DNA of 64,000 bases from positions 37,137,748 through 37,201,747 of the forward strand of contig NW_026947506.1 in assembly GCF_034190915.1 (NCBI RefSeq). Direction: 5' to 3'. The stretch comes from Cavia porcellus (taxonomy: Eukaryota > Chordata > Mammalia > Rodentia > Caviidae). This document shows, in pieces, positions 10,187-21,401 of the stretch. The notes under the pieces were generated by a model, which searched no databases, was not told the origin of the DNA, and worked only from the letters and a program-made list of their open reading frames with translations. A program made the translations under genes and the position numbers. Positions within the stretch are counted from its first letter, which is position 1. Each line of letters begins with the position of its first letter.

Positions 10187-10324
10187 GTTCAGTGTGAACA
10201 ACTGGTTCTCCCAGATACCCATTGCAATGCTCTTTTTTTTCCACCTGAGCCGTAACACCTTGTAAGACATTGGGGACTCACTGCAGGAGCGCCAGATACA
10301 CCACCTCTGGATCATCCTTGGTAA

Positions 10325-10460
10325 GGAAGCCTCTAAGCTCAGAAGTCAGACTGCCAGGACTCTGAGTTCAAATCCCAACTCTCCCACTCACTGGTCAGGT
10401 AACCTAGAGAAAATTCATTTCTTGGAGCCTCAAAGACTTTTTCTGACAATTTGGATAATA
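10325..10460 (+). repeat. MIR SINE remnant
   Basis: Contains gagttcaaatcccaactctc and a cactggtcaggtaacct-type core, as in ancient mammalian MIRs. Both ends are eroded. Confidence 0.65.
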
Positions 10461-10979
10461 GCCTGGGTTGTCCCGTGGCAGATGGAGGAACACAATGACT
10501 TTAAACCTGTTGTGCTTAGAGCACTGTGTGGTCCTATCAAATACTCAGGAAGAATTAGTTGTTATGACCATTGTTGATAGCAACATTTCATCACTGTCAA
10601 AGATGGCCCATTCCCCACTGTCCTTTCCTGTAGAACTGAGCGTCAGGCCACCATCACCTTCATTCTTGTCCTACACAGCCAGGGTGATAGCCAGGTGGGT
10701 TTGGGCTCCTTGTCTGGGCCATCCCCACATCAGATGTTGTTCCCTACTCTTAAGATCACCTATGTCCTTCTTTGTCGTGGGCACTTTTAGAGGTTATACT
10801 GGATTGGATAAGCATCTCTCCAAAATTCACATCTTCCCAGAAATCACAGACTGGGATGTTATTTATAAATAAGCTTTCTGGAGACATAAGCAAGTTAAAT
10901 ACATCCTAGATTAGAGTAGACCCTGACCCAGTGACTGGTGTCCTCATAAGAAGAGAAGAGGACACAGGGAGATAAATGG
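10461..10979. other. Unique sequence, no gene seen
   Basis: A 134-codon open frame (10468-10872) shows no recognisable domain and has no homologous-looking partner nearby, so I do not call it a gene. Confidence 0.35.
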
Positions 10980-11510
10980 TACCTGACTGTATTAGTTAGG
11001 ATTCACTGAAGAAAAGAATCAATATAAATTTTATGTATAGTTATACCAGCACTTTTTTAGGTAGGCTTACAGAAGCAGAAGCAGAAGAGTCCCCAGTGGT
11101 CATCTGCAGGATCAAAGGTGCCAGAATCCAAAATGGCCATCTGCACAATGAAGAGCTACAGAGCCCAATCAAAGGTCAAAGGTGAAAGACCTAGCAGGTT
11201 GCTATGGTCACCTATACAAGTCAATGTCAGAAAGTCAAAGGGTGTGCTTAGGAAAGCTGAAGAAACTGAAGGCTACCATCCAAAGGCAATAGCAAAGACC
11301 AGTGCTCCCTGAAAAAGTGAAGACTCCCTACTTCTTCTTTCCCTTCTTATTTTTTCTAGAATACAAGCCTATTGATTGGTGCTGCACTCCTCTGAGGCGG
11401 GTCTTCCTCCCTCAATTTGCTGGCCTGCCTGTCAGTCACCAACAGACACATCCAGAATTTACTAATCTGCCAGGTTCTGACTCAAGTCAAGTTGACACAT
11501 CACAGTCAAT
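10980..11510 (-). mobile_element. ERVL-type LTR-like repeat, copy 1 of 3
   Basis: Opens with attagttaggattcactgaa and closes with ctcaagtcaagttgacacat, the antisense of a dispersed LTR-like family. It shares gtgccatccaataggc-type wording (here caagcctattgattggtgct at 11367-11386) and the cacatccagaatttacta-type end with copies at 11745-12300 and 32112-32690. Confidence 0.6.
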
Positions 11511-11744
11511 GATCATACTGACTTACGATGGTTTCACTTTTGGGTTTTCAGCTTTACAAGTGTGAAAGGGAAACCATCCAAGCAACCATTGTTGCTTTCA
11601 ATAGAGCATTCAATAAATTCCATGAGACAGTCAACATTTAGTATAAAGTAGTCTTTGTGAAAGATTGTTTTGCCAAACTATGGTTTAATATAAGTGCTCT
11701 GAGCACATTTTAAGATAGGCTAGGCTGAGCTGTGATATTTGGTA
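11511..11744. other. Spacer between two like-oriented LTR copies
   Basis: About 235 bases of AT-rich DNA with nothing recognisable. It could be residual internal proviral sequence or flanking DNA. Confidence 0.3.
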
Positions 11745-12300
11745 GATAGACTGGTTAGGGGTCTCTGGAGGAACAAAATTAATAAAAAGCATATATACTG
11801 TGTGCATATATGTATACTTATATAAGGGAATTTGTTATATCAGCTGATAGGATCAGAGGCACATGTGTCCACAATGGCCACCCGCATGCTAGAGAATCAG
11901 TAGCTGCTCAGTCTGAGCAGCTTAGAACAGAGATAAAAGATACAGTTCCCGTTCAAGAGTCAAGACCTGGAAGATTCATGGAGAATCACTAATGTGAACC
12001 TACAAGGCTGATGAAACTAGAATCTGATGTCCACAGGTGATGGCAGCAGCAGAAGGTGCACTTATTCTAGCAGAATGGAGCTTTTTCACACGCTGACCAG
12101 CTTCTTCCTTCTTCCCCCTTTAATCCATGTGGGCTACAAGCCTATTGGATGTTGCCACCCACAGTGAGGGTGGGTCTTCCCCCTTGGTTTGCTGGCCCAC
12201 ATGTCAATCATCCCTAGAGACACTCAGAAGTGTACTTCAGTTATCTTTAGGTGTTTCTTAACCCAGTCAACAATCACAGCTAATGGTCAACAGAAGGTGA
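11745..12300 (-). mobile_element. ERVL-type LTR-like repeat, copy 2 of 3
   Basis: Opens ggttaggggtctctggagga and contains acaagcctattggatgttgc and gggtgggtcttccccctt. It is the same family and direction as copy 1. Confidence 0.6.
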
Positions 12301-13370
12301 GGTGCATTAAGTTCATTTTCAACTTAGGGTATTTTAATTTAAGGCAAATTTATCAGGATGCAACCCCACCATAAGTTGAGGAGCACCTGTGCACAGAATG
12401 CAGACAGGGATGGAGGATTTGTTTGTGAGTCACAGAATGCCAAAGTTTCTGAGCGCCACTAAAGACTAGAGGAGATGCACCCCATTTGGAGGAGCATGGC
12501 CCTGTTGACTTCCAGCTTCTGGAACAGTGATAATATAAAATTTCTGTCCTTTAAGCCACACAGTTTGTGTCCCTTACTACATACTATTTACAACCAAAAA
12601 CATAACATGCAGCAGTTGACAAGTAGTTATGACATTTGGAGTTGTTTAATTAAACCTGTATTTATTGCAATTTCCTTACCATATTTCATAGCCAATACTT
12701 GAGTTTTCCCAGGTCTCAACTTTTGCTTTGCCTTTCAAAACATAGTAATCCAAGGCCCCATGCCAGGATGCCAAGCAGACCCATATCACCCACCTCTCTG
12801 CCTCTTCTCCTGGTCTGAACATGCCACTGAAATAGCAGAAGTCCTATGTGAGACCACACACTGTCCCTGGTCAGAGAAAAAGCTGACTTCTAGAAATTGG
12901 ATGCTCCCAGCACTGCCAGAGAACCTAGTCCTATGCTGACAGATGAGGATGAGGACATGAGGGGAACAAAGATCAGGCCCCCAATCCCACCATGCCTGCC
13001 TTTGTCAGTCCTCTCTCTGCCCAGAGCTACAGCAAGTTCCTGTCTGCAGCTCTTTCATATGCCTTGGTTTATTATGCCTGATGCTACCTGGAGTCCCCTC
13101 TGCCTTGGGCCTTTCAACACCAACTGCATTCGTCGTGACATTACCCCTGCTGCAGAAGCAACAGCCATGGACTCAGACGCACAGGGTGTAAGCACTCACA
13201 TTACCTGGAGCAAACCATATTCCCTCCATGAACCACGGTTTCCTCATGTGACGGGGGGACTCTTCTATCCACTCAGGTGCCTGTAAGTCAGCAGATCCTA
13301 CGTCTCCTTTAACCATTCCCTGGTGGCCAGGCTCTGCCCCAGAACAATAGGAACACAGGCAAAATTAAAG
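12301..13370. other. Unique sequence, no gene seen
   Basis: Mixed-composition DNA. A 129-codon frame (12897-13286) has no recognisable features. Confidence 0.35.
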
Positions 13371-13533
13371 GTAGATTCTCAGGACTCTAGGAAGCTGAGG
13401 CAGGAAGATCACAAGTTTGAGCCCAGCCTGGGCAAACCAGTGATTTAGTGAGAGCCTGTCTCAAAATAAAAATATTTTAAAAAGCGCTGAGGAGGTGGCT
13501 CAGTGAAAGGGCCTAGATTCAATCCCTGTACTG
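13371..13533 (+). mobile_element. B1-ID composite SINE, 5'-truncated
   Basis: Contains aggaagctgaggcaggaaga, caaaataaaaatattttaaa and an ID tail, ggtggctcagtgaaagggcc. Confidence 0.72.
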
Positions 13534-14060
13534 AAAAAAGAAAGGAAGAATGGGTACAGCTGCCTTAAACGCATAATCACTCTGAACATTTCAGAGCTCC
13601 AAGACCTTGCATCTACATCGTGTACCTTTTGACTTCACCATTTTCACTAAGAATTAGCTCAGTGGTAATTGCTGAAATCGCACTGATGAAAATCAATATG
13701 GAGTAAATGAAATGTAAAGCTGAATTTATCCCGAACGTGTTCTCTGTTGCCTTTGCATCCTGTGATGACAAAGCAACTATTTTATCTTCCAGGCTTAGAG
13801 TTTTTGTTGCTGGACGTGTGGAAAGGAGGGGTAATTATAGGGCTCATTTATCAAAAAGATTAAGGAAATGGGATGGGAATGAGTTTGCAATGATTCTGAA
13901 AATTACACCAACATGACCCTGAGGTCTGCACTTTTTCATGCTGTGTCCAGTGAGTTTCTTGAATTTATAAAGTTTTCCCTCTTCCCTCTGGGCTCCACAG
14001 ATCGATAGACAAGAATCAAGTTGATCAGGAGGTGGCCAGGGAGGGGACCGGAGCAGGAGA
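13534..14060. other. Repeat-free AT-rich interval, candidate conserved non-coding DNA
   Basis: There is no young repeat and no coding signal. The even composition with several homeobox-type TAAT cores resembles conserved non-coding elements, but this is a visual impression only. Confidence 0.3.
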
Positions 14061-15340
14061 GCCCCATCTCCTATTTTAGGAAAGGAGCCTCCTCATCTTA
14101 ATATGAAGCAGGCCAGTGGGGAAAAAAACCCTTGTTTTTCTGCAACCACGTTGCCTAGGATACAGCATCCGGTCCTCAGGATCTGAATGAAAGAGCCTGG
14201 TTTCTGAGGGTTTTTTGTGAATTTCATAATTTAGAATGTGTTTGGTTTTCATTTGCAGCCAGGCCTGTGGGCCCATCTTCCCCATGACTCTGCAAGGCTT
14301 GCCTGCCTGTACCAAACATAAATAAATGAGGTCTTCTCAGCTCCAGCTGCTCCTGGGGGAGGAATGTGGGGCTGTTGGGAGGACCAGAGGATTCCCTGGT
14401 TGGGGGTTCTCAGGACTCACCCTGGGAGACGGAACAGATCAGGGTCACCCTGGAGACTTACACAGTGCATGTTCCTGGCCCTCTTTTTGTATATGAGGTG
14501 TGGGTGGGTGGCGCAGCGCCCCTAGGGGTGGGGATCTGGTATTTAAGCACTTGCTCAAGGCTAGCTACTGCACTTCTGATGAAGCAACTGAGGCCAGGAG
14601 GGAAACTCCAGGGGTACAGATAGCAATTAGCAACAACCCCAGGGCTAATATCTGGGCAGGGCCTTGATGTTGGCCCAGGGGATTCCAGTGTTCTGATGGG
14701 CCAGGTCTGGACCATGTGTCCATTCATAGGCCAGCAAATGTAGTTAAACGACTTAATCGTCATGCACCCAAGTGAGGGGAAGGACCCCATGCCAGGGAAC
14801 ATCAGGAGAGGCAAATGGTGACAGTCACCAGCAGCACTCAGCAACTCTGGAGGGAGCTCATGGGCCCACGGCCAGGATCTGATCCCAGAACATTCCAGAA
14901 CTGTCCCATCTTTTCTGTCAGATCACAAGAAATACTACAAATGAACAGAGGACCTGGGATAAGCAAGTCTGTCTGCTGTTAGAGAGACAAGAGATGGGTG
15001 TGAAGTCAACTCTGAGAAAGACAAAAAAAGAAAAAGAGCTGAGTCCTCAGGTTGTGAGAGACAGGAGGGTATGAGCAGGATCTTCAGCTAAGAAGCCCAG
15101 AATGATTACTGATAAACAAATAGCTAATACAAAGATGACCCTGTAAACAAGTAACAAATGCATAGGAACTGAAGCCTTCCTGGCCAGGTTAATCTTGACA
15201 AAAGTGTCTATTCTTGCTGTCACTCACTGGCTAAGAATCCACAAGCACTTGATATTAATATCCTCTTGAAGCCTTTTACATCAGGGCCCCAGTATTTCCT
15301 GATTCAGGACAACAGGGCATTTGGATTTTTTTTTTAATGG
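14061..15340. other. Unique sequence, possible eroded MIR
   Basis: Around 14545-14640 there is weak MIR-like wording (aactgaggccaggagggaaa). The 128-codon minus frame at 14458-14844 is not recognisable. Confidence 0.3.
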
Positions 15341-15486
15341 CAGAATTGTGAAGCTAATTAGGCCATTACTCTTCAAAGATTTAATTTGCTTTGAAGGGCC
15401 AATCTATAATCATATTTCCAAACAGCTTCTATTTAATTACTGCACAAAATAAATGAGGTTCTTGAGCAATTTGTGTCTGATAAACT
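15341..15486. other. AT-rich block with an inverted pair of TCF/LEF-like sites
   Basis: cttcaaag (15371-15378) and ctttgaag (15389-15396) form an inverted pair 10 bases apart, flanked by ggcc on both sides (15361-15364 and 15397-15400). A homeobox-like tatttaattactgca follows at about 15429. It is a regulatory candidate by motif only. Confidence 0.3.
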
Positions 15487-15865
15487 CACTGCCATGGTCT
15501 GAATGCTTGTGTTAGACCCCAGATTCATAGGTTAAAGCCTAACTCCCCAGAGCCTGTGGTCTTTAGATCGTGAGGGCAGAGCTTTGGGAATGAGATCAGT
15601 GTCTTCATAAAAAGAGGCTGAGGGGACTTGTTCTGCCCCCCTGCCATGTGAATACACAGCAAGAAAGTACCATCTATGAGAAAGCTGCTGCGTGAAACGT
15701 TAAATCAGTGGCCCCTTGATGCTGACCCTTCCAGCCTCTAGAACTGGGAGAAAGAGGTTCTGGCTGTTCTTAAACTGCCAGGCCATAGTGTGTGTCAGTC
15801 AATGGCCTAAAACATTCAGGATTTTGGATCCTGAGACACAAAGTGGGGGCAGAGTTCTTGTCACC
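15487..15865 (+). mobile_element. MaLR-type LTR (MST/MLT1-like)
   Basis: Begins with ggtctgaatgcttgtgttag and contains gattcataggttaaagccta and the cttcataaaaagaggctgag TATA-like region, as in MaLR LTRs. It ends near ggcctaaaacattcagg and is diverged. Confidence 0.65.
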
Positions 15866-16084
15866 TCAGGGGGTGATAGACAGGGTGGAGGTGCAACTTG
15901 CTTAGTTGGCTGGTGCTGATTTCAAGCATCTCTGCCGCGCACACACAAACCCACCACCACAGCAGGAAGGGCCAGGGTAGAAAAGGTGAGGTCAGCATCC
16001 CTTTGGGAAAGAACCAACAGGTGTCTCCAGGACAGTACCACTAGAACAGATCCCCAAGAGCGTAGGTTTATTTCTTTGTTGTTC

Positions 16085-16288
16085 TACAGTACTAGAGATT
16101 AAACCCAAGATCTTTGCACTGAGTTATATCCCCAGCCTCTTTTTTTGTTCATTTGTTTCTGTTTCTGTTTTAGAGACAAAGTCTTGCCAAATTGCTAAAT
16201 TGTCTGGGCTGGGCTCTAACTTCCAATCCTCCTGCCTCAGCCTCCCAGGCTGCTGGAATTACTTGCTCACACCATCACACCCCACTTA
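16085..16288 (-). mobile_element. B1-ID composite SINE
   Basis: Antisense: the ID tail actagagattaaacccaaga comes first, then a T-rich linker and B1 (tcctgcctcagcctcccagg). Confidence 0.78.
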
Positions 16289-16655
16289 GAGCCTAGTTCT
16301 AAGAGAGAGCCGAGCGTGGGAGGAGCTCATGAAGCAGGATGACAGGACTAGTTTCTCCGGGATGCCTGGGCCTGCAGTGAAGAGAAGGCTGTGGGGGCAG
16401 GAAAGACCCAGGAGGCCAGGAAGGCTGCAGTGAAAGCCACCCACACACAGGGATGCTGCAGCAGCAGCCTGAGACACCAAGGCTTCAGTAGATGTGGAGG
16501 TGATTCAAGCAGTGACTCTGAGCCTTTGTGGGGGAGCAGGGTGGTGCAAACCTCTCCTGAGACCCCAGTAGGAGGCATGACCCATCTCCCCTGTTAGATA
16601 CATGCAGTAACATTCACATATTTGCTGCTTCTCAGAGCATGTGCAGTGTGTGTGT
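16289..16655. other. Unique sequence, no gene seen
   Basis: Moderately GC-rich with overlapping small open frames on both strands, none recognisable. Confidence 0.3.
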
Positions 16656-16690
16656 GTTACTGAGGATTAAACCCAGGATACCTTTGCACT

Positions 16691-17404
16691 GAGCTTTTTT
16701 TTTTTAATTTTATTTTGAAAGTAGTAAAATACAACAGAACAAGACAAAATAAAGCCAACTAAGATCGTACAGCGAAATTGGTACAGAACTTCACAGCAGG
16801 TTACCGGGATAACAGTAATAGGTATCACAGTATATTTCGTTATCTTTACAATAGTTGTTCTTTCAATCACGTATATCAAAATAAAATGAAATACAGAACA
16901 TTATGGAACTTATCAAAACAGAATATTAAATAGAGCAGTACCATTAATCAGAATAGAGCAAAACAGTAATAAAAATATTTGCCTTCAAAGAGATGGTAGA
17001 AGGAAATCCCCCTTATTGGCTATGGTCAACCTCCCAGAAGATGCTCAGATTTCTGGTTCCCATTTGCTAACGGGGGGACAGGATAAGGGGGGTAGGGGAA
17101 ATGGGATGTTTGACTCTAGGCCATGCACCAGTATTGCTTAGCAGGGTGGAAGGCTGGTTGCTTGGTTTCCCAGCTTCGTAAGTTCCAACATGGTATGGAT
17201 CTCAGAAGACACTGGTGGTTCTCCCCCTGGAAGGGCCACAGTCTGCCACACCGCAGCCACTTACCAGGGAGGGGAGGTGCTTGCTTGCTTCCCAGGATCC
17301 TAAGTTCCAACATGGCGTGGATCTCAGGAGACACTGGTGGTTCACCCCTTAGAAGGGCCACAGCCGTCCAACACCGTAGCCACTTACCAGGGAAGAGCTT
17401 TTTT
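16691..17404 (-). mobile_element. L1-derived insertion with TSDs and a 5' tandem duplication
   Basis: gagctttttt at 16691-16700 and 17395-17404 are the TSDs. From the left, the insert holds an antisense L1 3' UTR (about 16701-17062). It matches the sense-strand L1 tail at 22520-22887 through ggggatttccttctatc- and gttctgtaccaattt-type blocks. Next comes a G-rich tract (17072-17105), then two tandem 122-bp units (about 17155-17392). The 5' part is not recognisable as ORF2. Confidence 0.75.
17155..17392. repeat. Tandem duplication, 122-bp period, two units
   Basis: aagttccaacatgg recurs at 17180 and 17302. Both units also share gacactggtggtt, aagggccacag and ccacttaccaggga in the same order. 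The units differ at roughly one site in ten. Confidence 0.85.
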
Positions 17405-17475
17405 ATTTTTATTTTGAAATATGGTTTCTCTAAGATGCTAAATTGCATGGGTTGGGCTTTGTTGTACTCAAGGTT

Positions 17476-18057
17476 CACAAAGGAATAGATTTAACACAGG
17501 ACACATAATTTATAGGATTATTTTATAATATTCACCCAAAATTCAAATAATAATGTGTCCATGCATCAGGGCCTGGAACCCATAGCACTGTCCTGCACAA
17601 GTCCACTGAAGACCTAGAGCCCATGGCAGGGTCTTCCACGAGTCCAGCTGGAGGCCTAGAACCATGACAATGTCTCATGCAAGTCTGTTCCATGGATCTG
17701 CACCGGAAAGGCCCAAAGGTCAGCAGTAGAAAATAGTCTGTGCAGTGGGCTGAAGGATCTGTGCCAGCAGGCTGAGGGATCTGCACTGGAGCTACAAAGC
17801 GATGCTTTTTAAGGTAAGAACCAGAGCTCTTCATAAAAAAACCACAGCCTTCCTCTGCAACACCGGGGACCCAAGCTCCCCAATGATGCAAACAGCTGAA
17901 TTCATATCAGGCAAACCAGCATGACAAGCTTCTCTGAAAGAATAAACAGCACACCATCTTCCATACCAGTTCTCTTTTTAAGCTGTTGGCAATAATCCTC
18001 AGGTGGGTTTTCCACACCCAAAACCATGCTGACTCAGTTCAGTTGGGTGTTCTAAAT
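17476..18057. repeat. Unassigned repeat with three ~43-bp tandem units
   Basis: At 17568-17700 the phrase cct(g/a)ga(a/g)ccca...gt-tcc recurs three times at ~43-bp spacing (ggcctggaacccatagcact; cctagagcccatggcagg; gcctagaaccatgacaatg). A shorter repeat, ggatctg(t/c)gccag, follows. It may be antisense LTR or ERV sequence, but I could not name it. Confidence 0.45.
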
Positions 18058-18155
18058 TGTCCATTAGTTAATCTACCACAGGCTTGAGTATGGGATTTTC
18101 CTGCTTCAGCCTCCCAAGTGCTGGGATTACAGGTGTGTGCCATCATACCTGACAG
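18058..18155 (-). mobile_element. B1-type SINE fragment
   Basis: tcctgcttcagcctcccaag and gtgtgtgccatcatacctga in antisense. The ID half is absent. Confidence 0.7.
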
Positions 18156-18183
18156 AGCTGCATTTTCTAGTATTTTGGTAACT

Positions 18184-18184
18184 G

Positions 18185-18217
<33 letters not shown>
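18184..18217. repeat. (TG)n microsatellite
   Basis: About 17 uninterrupted TG units. Confidence 0.95.
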
Positions 18218-18219
<2 letters not shown>

Positions 18220-18398
18220 CACTCAACATTCCAGTTTTTATATGACATTGCAAATGAAGGTACAGCCCACTGCACCTGATTGAAATATGAATATGTATGC
18301 AGGGTTTTTTCCATTCTAAAATTGCACCAAGAAAATATCACCTGAGACATTATACAGATTCTCACGGCAATGATGACTCTCTCCCCTCTTTGAGGAGA

Positions 18399-18581
18399 GC
18401 CAGCTGTGGTGGTGCATAGCTATAATCCCACATTCTGGGCAGCTGAGACAGGAGGATTACAAGGTCAAGCCTAGCCTTAGTGGGCAACTTAGTGATGTAG
18501 TAAGACCTTATCTCAAAATAAAAATAAAAAAGGGCTGGAGATGTTGTTCAACATGAAGGTCCTGGGCAGCCCCAGGACTGA
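18399..18581 (+). mobile_element. B1-ID composite SINE
   Basis: The head is gccagctgtggtggtgcata, the linker is ctcaaaataaaaataaaaaa and the tail is gggctggagatgttgttcaa. Confidence 0.8.
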
Positions 18582-19250
18582 AGAAGGAAAAAAAACAAAA
18601 GAAAGAAAAAACAAACAGAAGCTACCACAAGTAGAACATTCAAGCCCTTGGTATCTTTATAGCAAATGAAACAGGATAGAAGAAAGATGATTCAGCAGGG
18701 GTCTGGCATTCTTAGTGGAGGACTCAGCTGCTAGTGCCTATCTGTGTCATAACAGTGCAGACCCACACTGGGATGGCACATTGCCCAGCGGGCACTGCCC
18801 CTTAGGCTTTAAGCCAAAGCCACTGGCTACTGCAAGGAGCCCAGGACTCTCTGGGGGCCCTCTGGCCTGTGCAGCCCTGAGTGACTCTGTTGGCTGGGAT
18901 CTTCCTTTTATTCTTGCTGCCTGTGGTTCAGGCTGGGAAGCAAAGGCATCCATCCAGCCCAAACAGTGGCCAAGGACACAGCACCTTTGGCCTAAGCTGT
19001 GAAAGCAATGGTTCCACTGGTTTCAGATGCCAGCTGGGATGGAGGGAGACACTGGCTACTCCTCTATCCAGCCTGGAGCTGTCCCAGGAAGGCAAGTGAC
19101 TCCTCCAGAGCCTATAAGGAGAAACAGCAACCTGACCCCAGCTGACTCTGCCAGGTCATTACAGGCAAGGATTTGAACTCTACACACATACACGCACACA
19201 CATATGCATGTGTGAGACTAGTGACTCCCCTCTTCCTAGGAATAAAGTGA
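18582..19250. other. Unique GC-moderate sequence
   Basis: No repeat or exon recognised; the 95-codon plus frame at 18715-19002 is anonymous. Confidence 0.3.
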
Positions 19251-19560
19251 TCCATTGGTTTCCTGGAGCTCCCATACAAAGGACCATCAACAGAGGGGCT
19301 TAAACAATGAACACTTATTTTATCTCACTGCCTGAACTAAAAGTTAAAGATGCAGATGTAGGGTGGACTGGCTCCTCCTGTAGCTGGTCTCCTTGGCTAG
19401 TAGATGGTTCCTCTTCTTACAAGGACACTGGTCCTATTGGATTATGGCCCATCCCAATGACCTTGTTAACTTAATTACCTCTCGAGGATCCTATATCCAA
19501 ATGCAGTCACTGCCTGGGGTCCTAGGGGTTAGAATTTTGATGCACAAGATCGGGGTAATT
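19251..19560 (-). repeat. Old dispersed repeat, probably MaLR/L1-linked, antisense
   Basis: Contains ggacactggtcctattggat, ttaacttaattacctctcga and ccaaatgcagtcactgcct, the wording of a common mammalian antisense repeat. The exact family is not assigned. Confidence 0.5.
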
Positions 19561-20230
19561 CGGCCTGTACCAAAGGACATGCTGCCTGAACAGATGCAGA
19601 GAGCAGAATTAGCAAGCAGCAGCAAGCTTAAATTCTCGATTTTGTTGAACTGGGGAGAAACACCTCCCATCTCCCCACTGGGAAGCCAGCCTGGGTTCAG
19701 CCCTGGGCTTTTCCAGAGAAGGAAATAATTCAGTTGCTGTGTGTACAAGTCTGAATTTCTGCCTGGGCTCCACTGAGCTGGTTCTCAGTCTCCCTCGAGC
19801 TTCCAAGCAAGAGCTAATTGGGCCTGGATCAGAAATCCCCATGTTGTGCCTGTGGCCAGTGCTGATCCCAGGAGCATCACTAGAATCCGCTGCCCACTTC
19901 TGGCCTCCTGAGTGGCAGCTTATCTCGCTGCTGCTCCATGCAGAGATTATTTGGATAGAAAGAGACCGTGCTTCAGTTCGTATGTGTTTAGAATTCTTTC
20001 ACATTAACAGTCCTTCGGGCCATGGGGCAGCAGGCCATCGATGTGCCTCAATTCTTCTTTTACTAACCTGAAGCCAGTGGGGAGATCTGGGGCTTCCCCA
20101 GGCACCCCAAGAAAGGCACACCCCTACAAACAGGAGTGTCCAACAGCTGGAGAGAGGGATCTGAAGAGAAAAGGGAGAGCTACCAGATAGCAAGGCAGGG
20201 AGGGACAGGAAAGCATCTCTCAGCTGTTTT
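19561..20230. other. Unique sequence, possibly conserved
   Basis: No repeat seen. The stretch 19940-20070 is balanced in composition and looks unique; several overlapping small frames are anonymous. Confidence 0.3.
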
Positions 20231-20397
20231 TCTGACAACTCTCTTTTTTTGAGACAGGGTTTCACTATGCAGTTCTGGCTGGTCTTGAACTCACTTTGTA
20301 GCCCAAGCTGGCCTTGAACTCAGTGATCTTCCTGCCTCAGCCTCCCAAGTGCTGAGATTTTAGGTGTGCACCACCACGCCCAACTCTGACAACTCTC
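20231..20397 (-). mobile_element. B1 monomer SINE with 13-bp TSDs
   Basis: tctgacaactctc at 20231-20243 and 20385-20397 brackets an antisense B1 (20244-20384). The B1 reads tttgagacagggtttcacta at its A-tail side and ends ccaccacgcccaac. There is no ID tail, so this is the free B1 type and a relatively recent insertion. Confidence 0.9.
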
Positions 20398-21179
20398 ATT
20401 CTCCCTACAGATTTTCAAAATCTTCCCTGACATAGGTTTTCCATGCTGGGTGTTAGAAGTGGTCTTGACCTTTTTTCCGGTTCTTCTTCCTATCACATGC
20501 CACCAACCTTGTCATCCTCTGATCCTTGGACAGTTTGCATCAATTGGAAGATTTCCTCCAAAACCATAGCAAGTTGCTGGTCATTCTCCGAAAAAGAAGC
20601 ACTCCACCCCCACCCCCAGAGATTTTTTTTTTCCGTCTCCACTTAAAAATTGGATTACAATAGACTTTTCCACTGGGGCCTGTTTGTGAGAGCAGTTATT
20701 TTGAGTTCCAGCTCTTTGAACTGATACATTTTGTAGGAGTGCTCTTAATGCGTCCTGAAATACATATGATACCATCATTAGCATTTGACCACTCTGCACA
20801 AAACTGGGCTCTCAACCCTGCTAAGCTCTACTTTGGAATAATGAACTCCTTCCTTCCCTAGTGAATCTCAATTAGCTGCAAAGCCAGCATTTGGAGTGAA
20901 GTTTCAGGATCTGTACTGCACCGAAAGCAACCCACCTTCCAACTTCCTCCCCAAATCATGAAATTCCTCCAGAGGAGGCTGAGCATCATCTTGTGTATCC
21001 ATCAAAATGTCTTTCTTCCTTCCCTTGCAAATTAGATGAGATCCAAGCATCGGCTTTTGTCAGCAAGTCCTGAAGGAGCCAAGGGCCTCGCCCGCCTCTG
21101 TAGCCCCACAGTGCCAGTGCCCTCAGGAAGAAACACTAGGCTTCCCCTGCATGTGCCTGGATCACCTGCAGATTTATAA
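20398..21179. other. Repeat-free interval, candidate conserved non-coding DNA
   Basis: From about 20640 to 21000 there is no repeat, no coding signal and no low-complexity run. Motifs such as ttggattacaata and tcattagcattt resemble homeobox and POU sites. A T run with a C-rich tract lies at 20603-20635. Confidence 0.3.
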
Positions 21180-21370
21180 ACGGCAATGCATGAAAGAAAT
21201 TCCTCAAAAAAGGTAAAAATAGAACTCTCTTATGATCCAGCAGCTCTGTTTCTAGATACATGTCCCCAGAGAATTAAAAGCAGGATCCCAAAAAATACAC
21301 CAAGACTAAGAGCAGCCATCTAGTAGCTAAAAGGCGGAAGCAATGCAAATGCCCATCATCTACTGATGAA

Positions 21371-21401
<31 letters not shown>

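Larger units (their letters stand above)
16657..17475 (-). mobile_element. B1-ID SINE split by an L1-derived insertion
   Basis: The ID tail (ctgaggattaaacccaggat, about 16657-16700) and the B1-type continuation (ttttgaaatatggtttctct, about 17405-17475) are two halves of one antisense SINE. They are separated by the insertion at 16701-17394. Confidence 0.7.
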
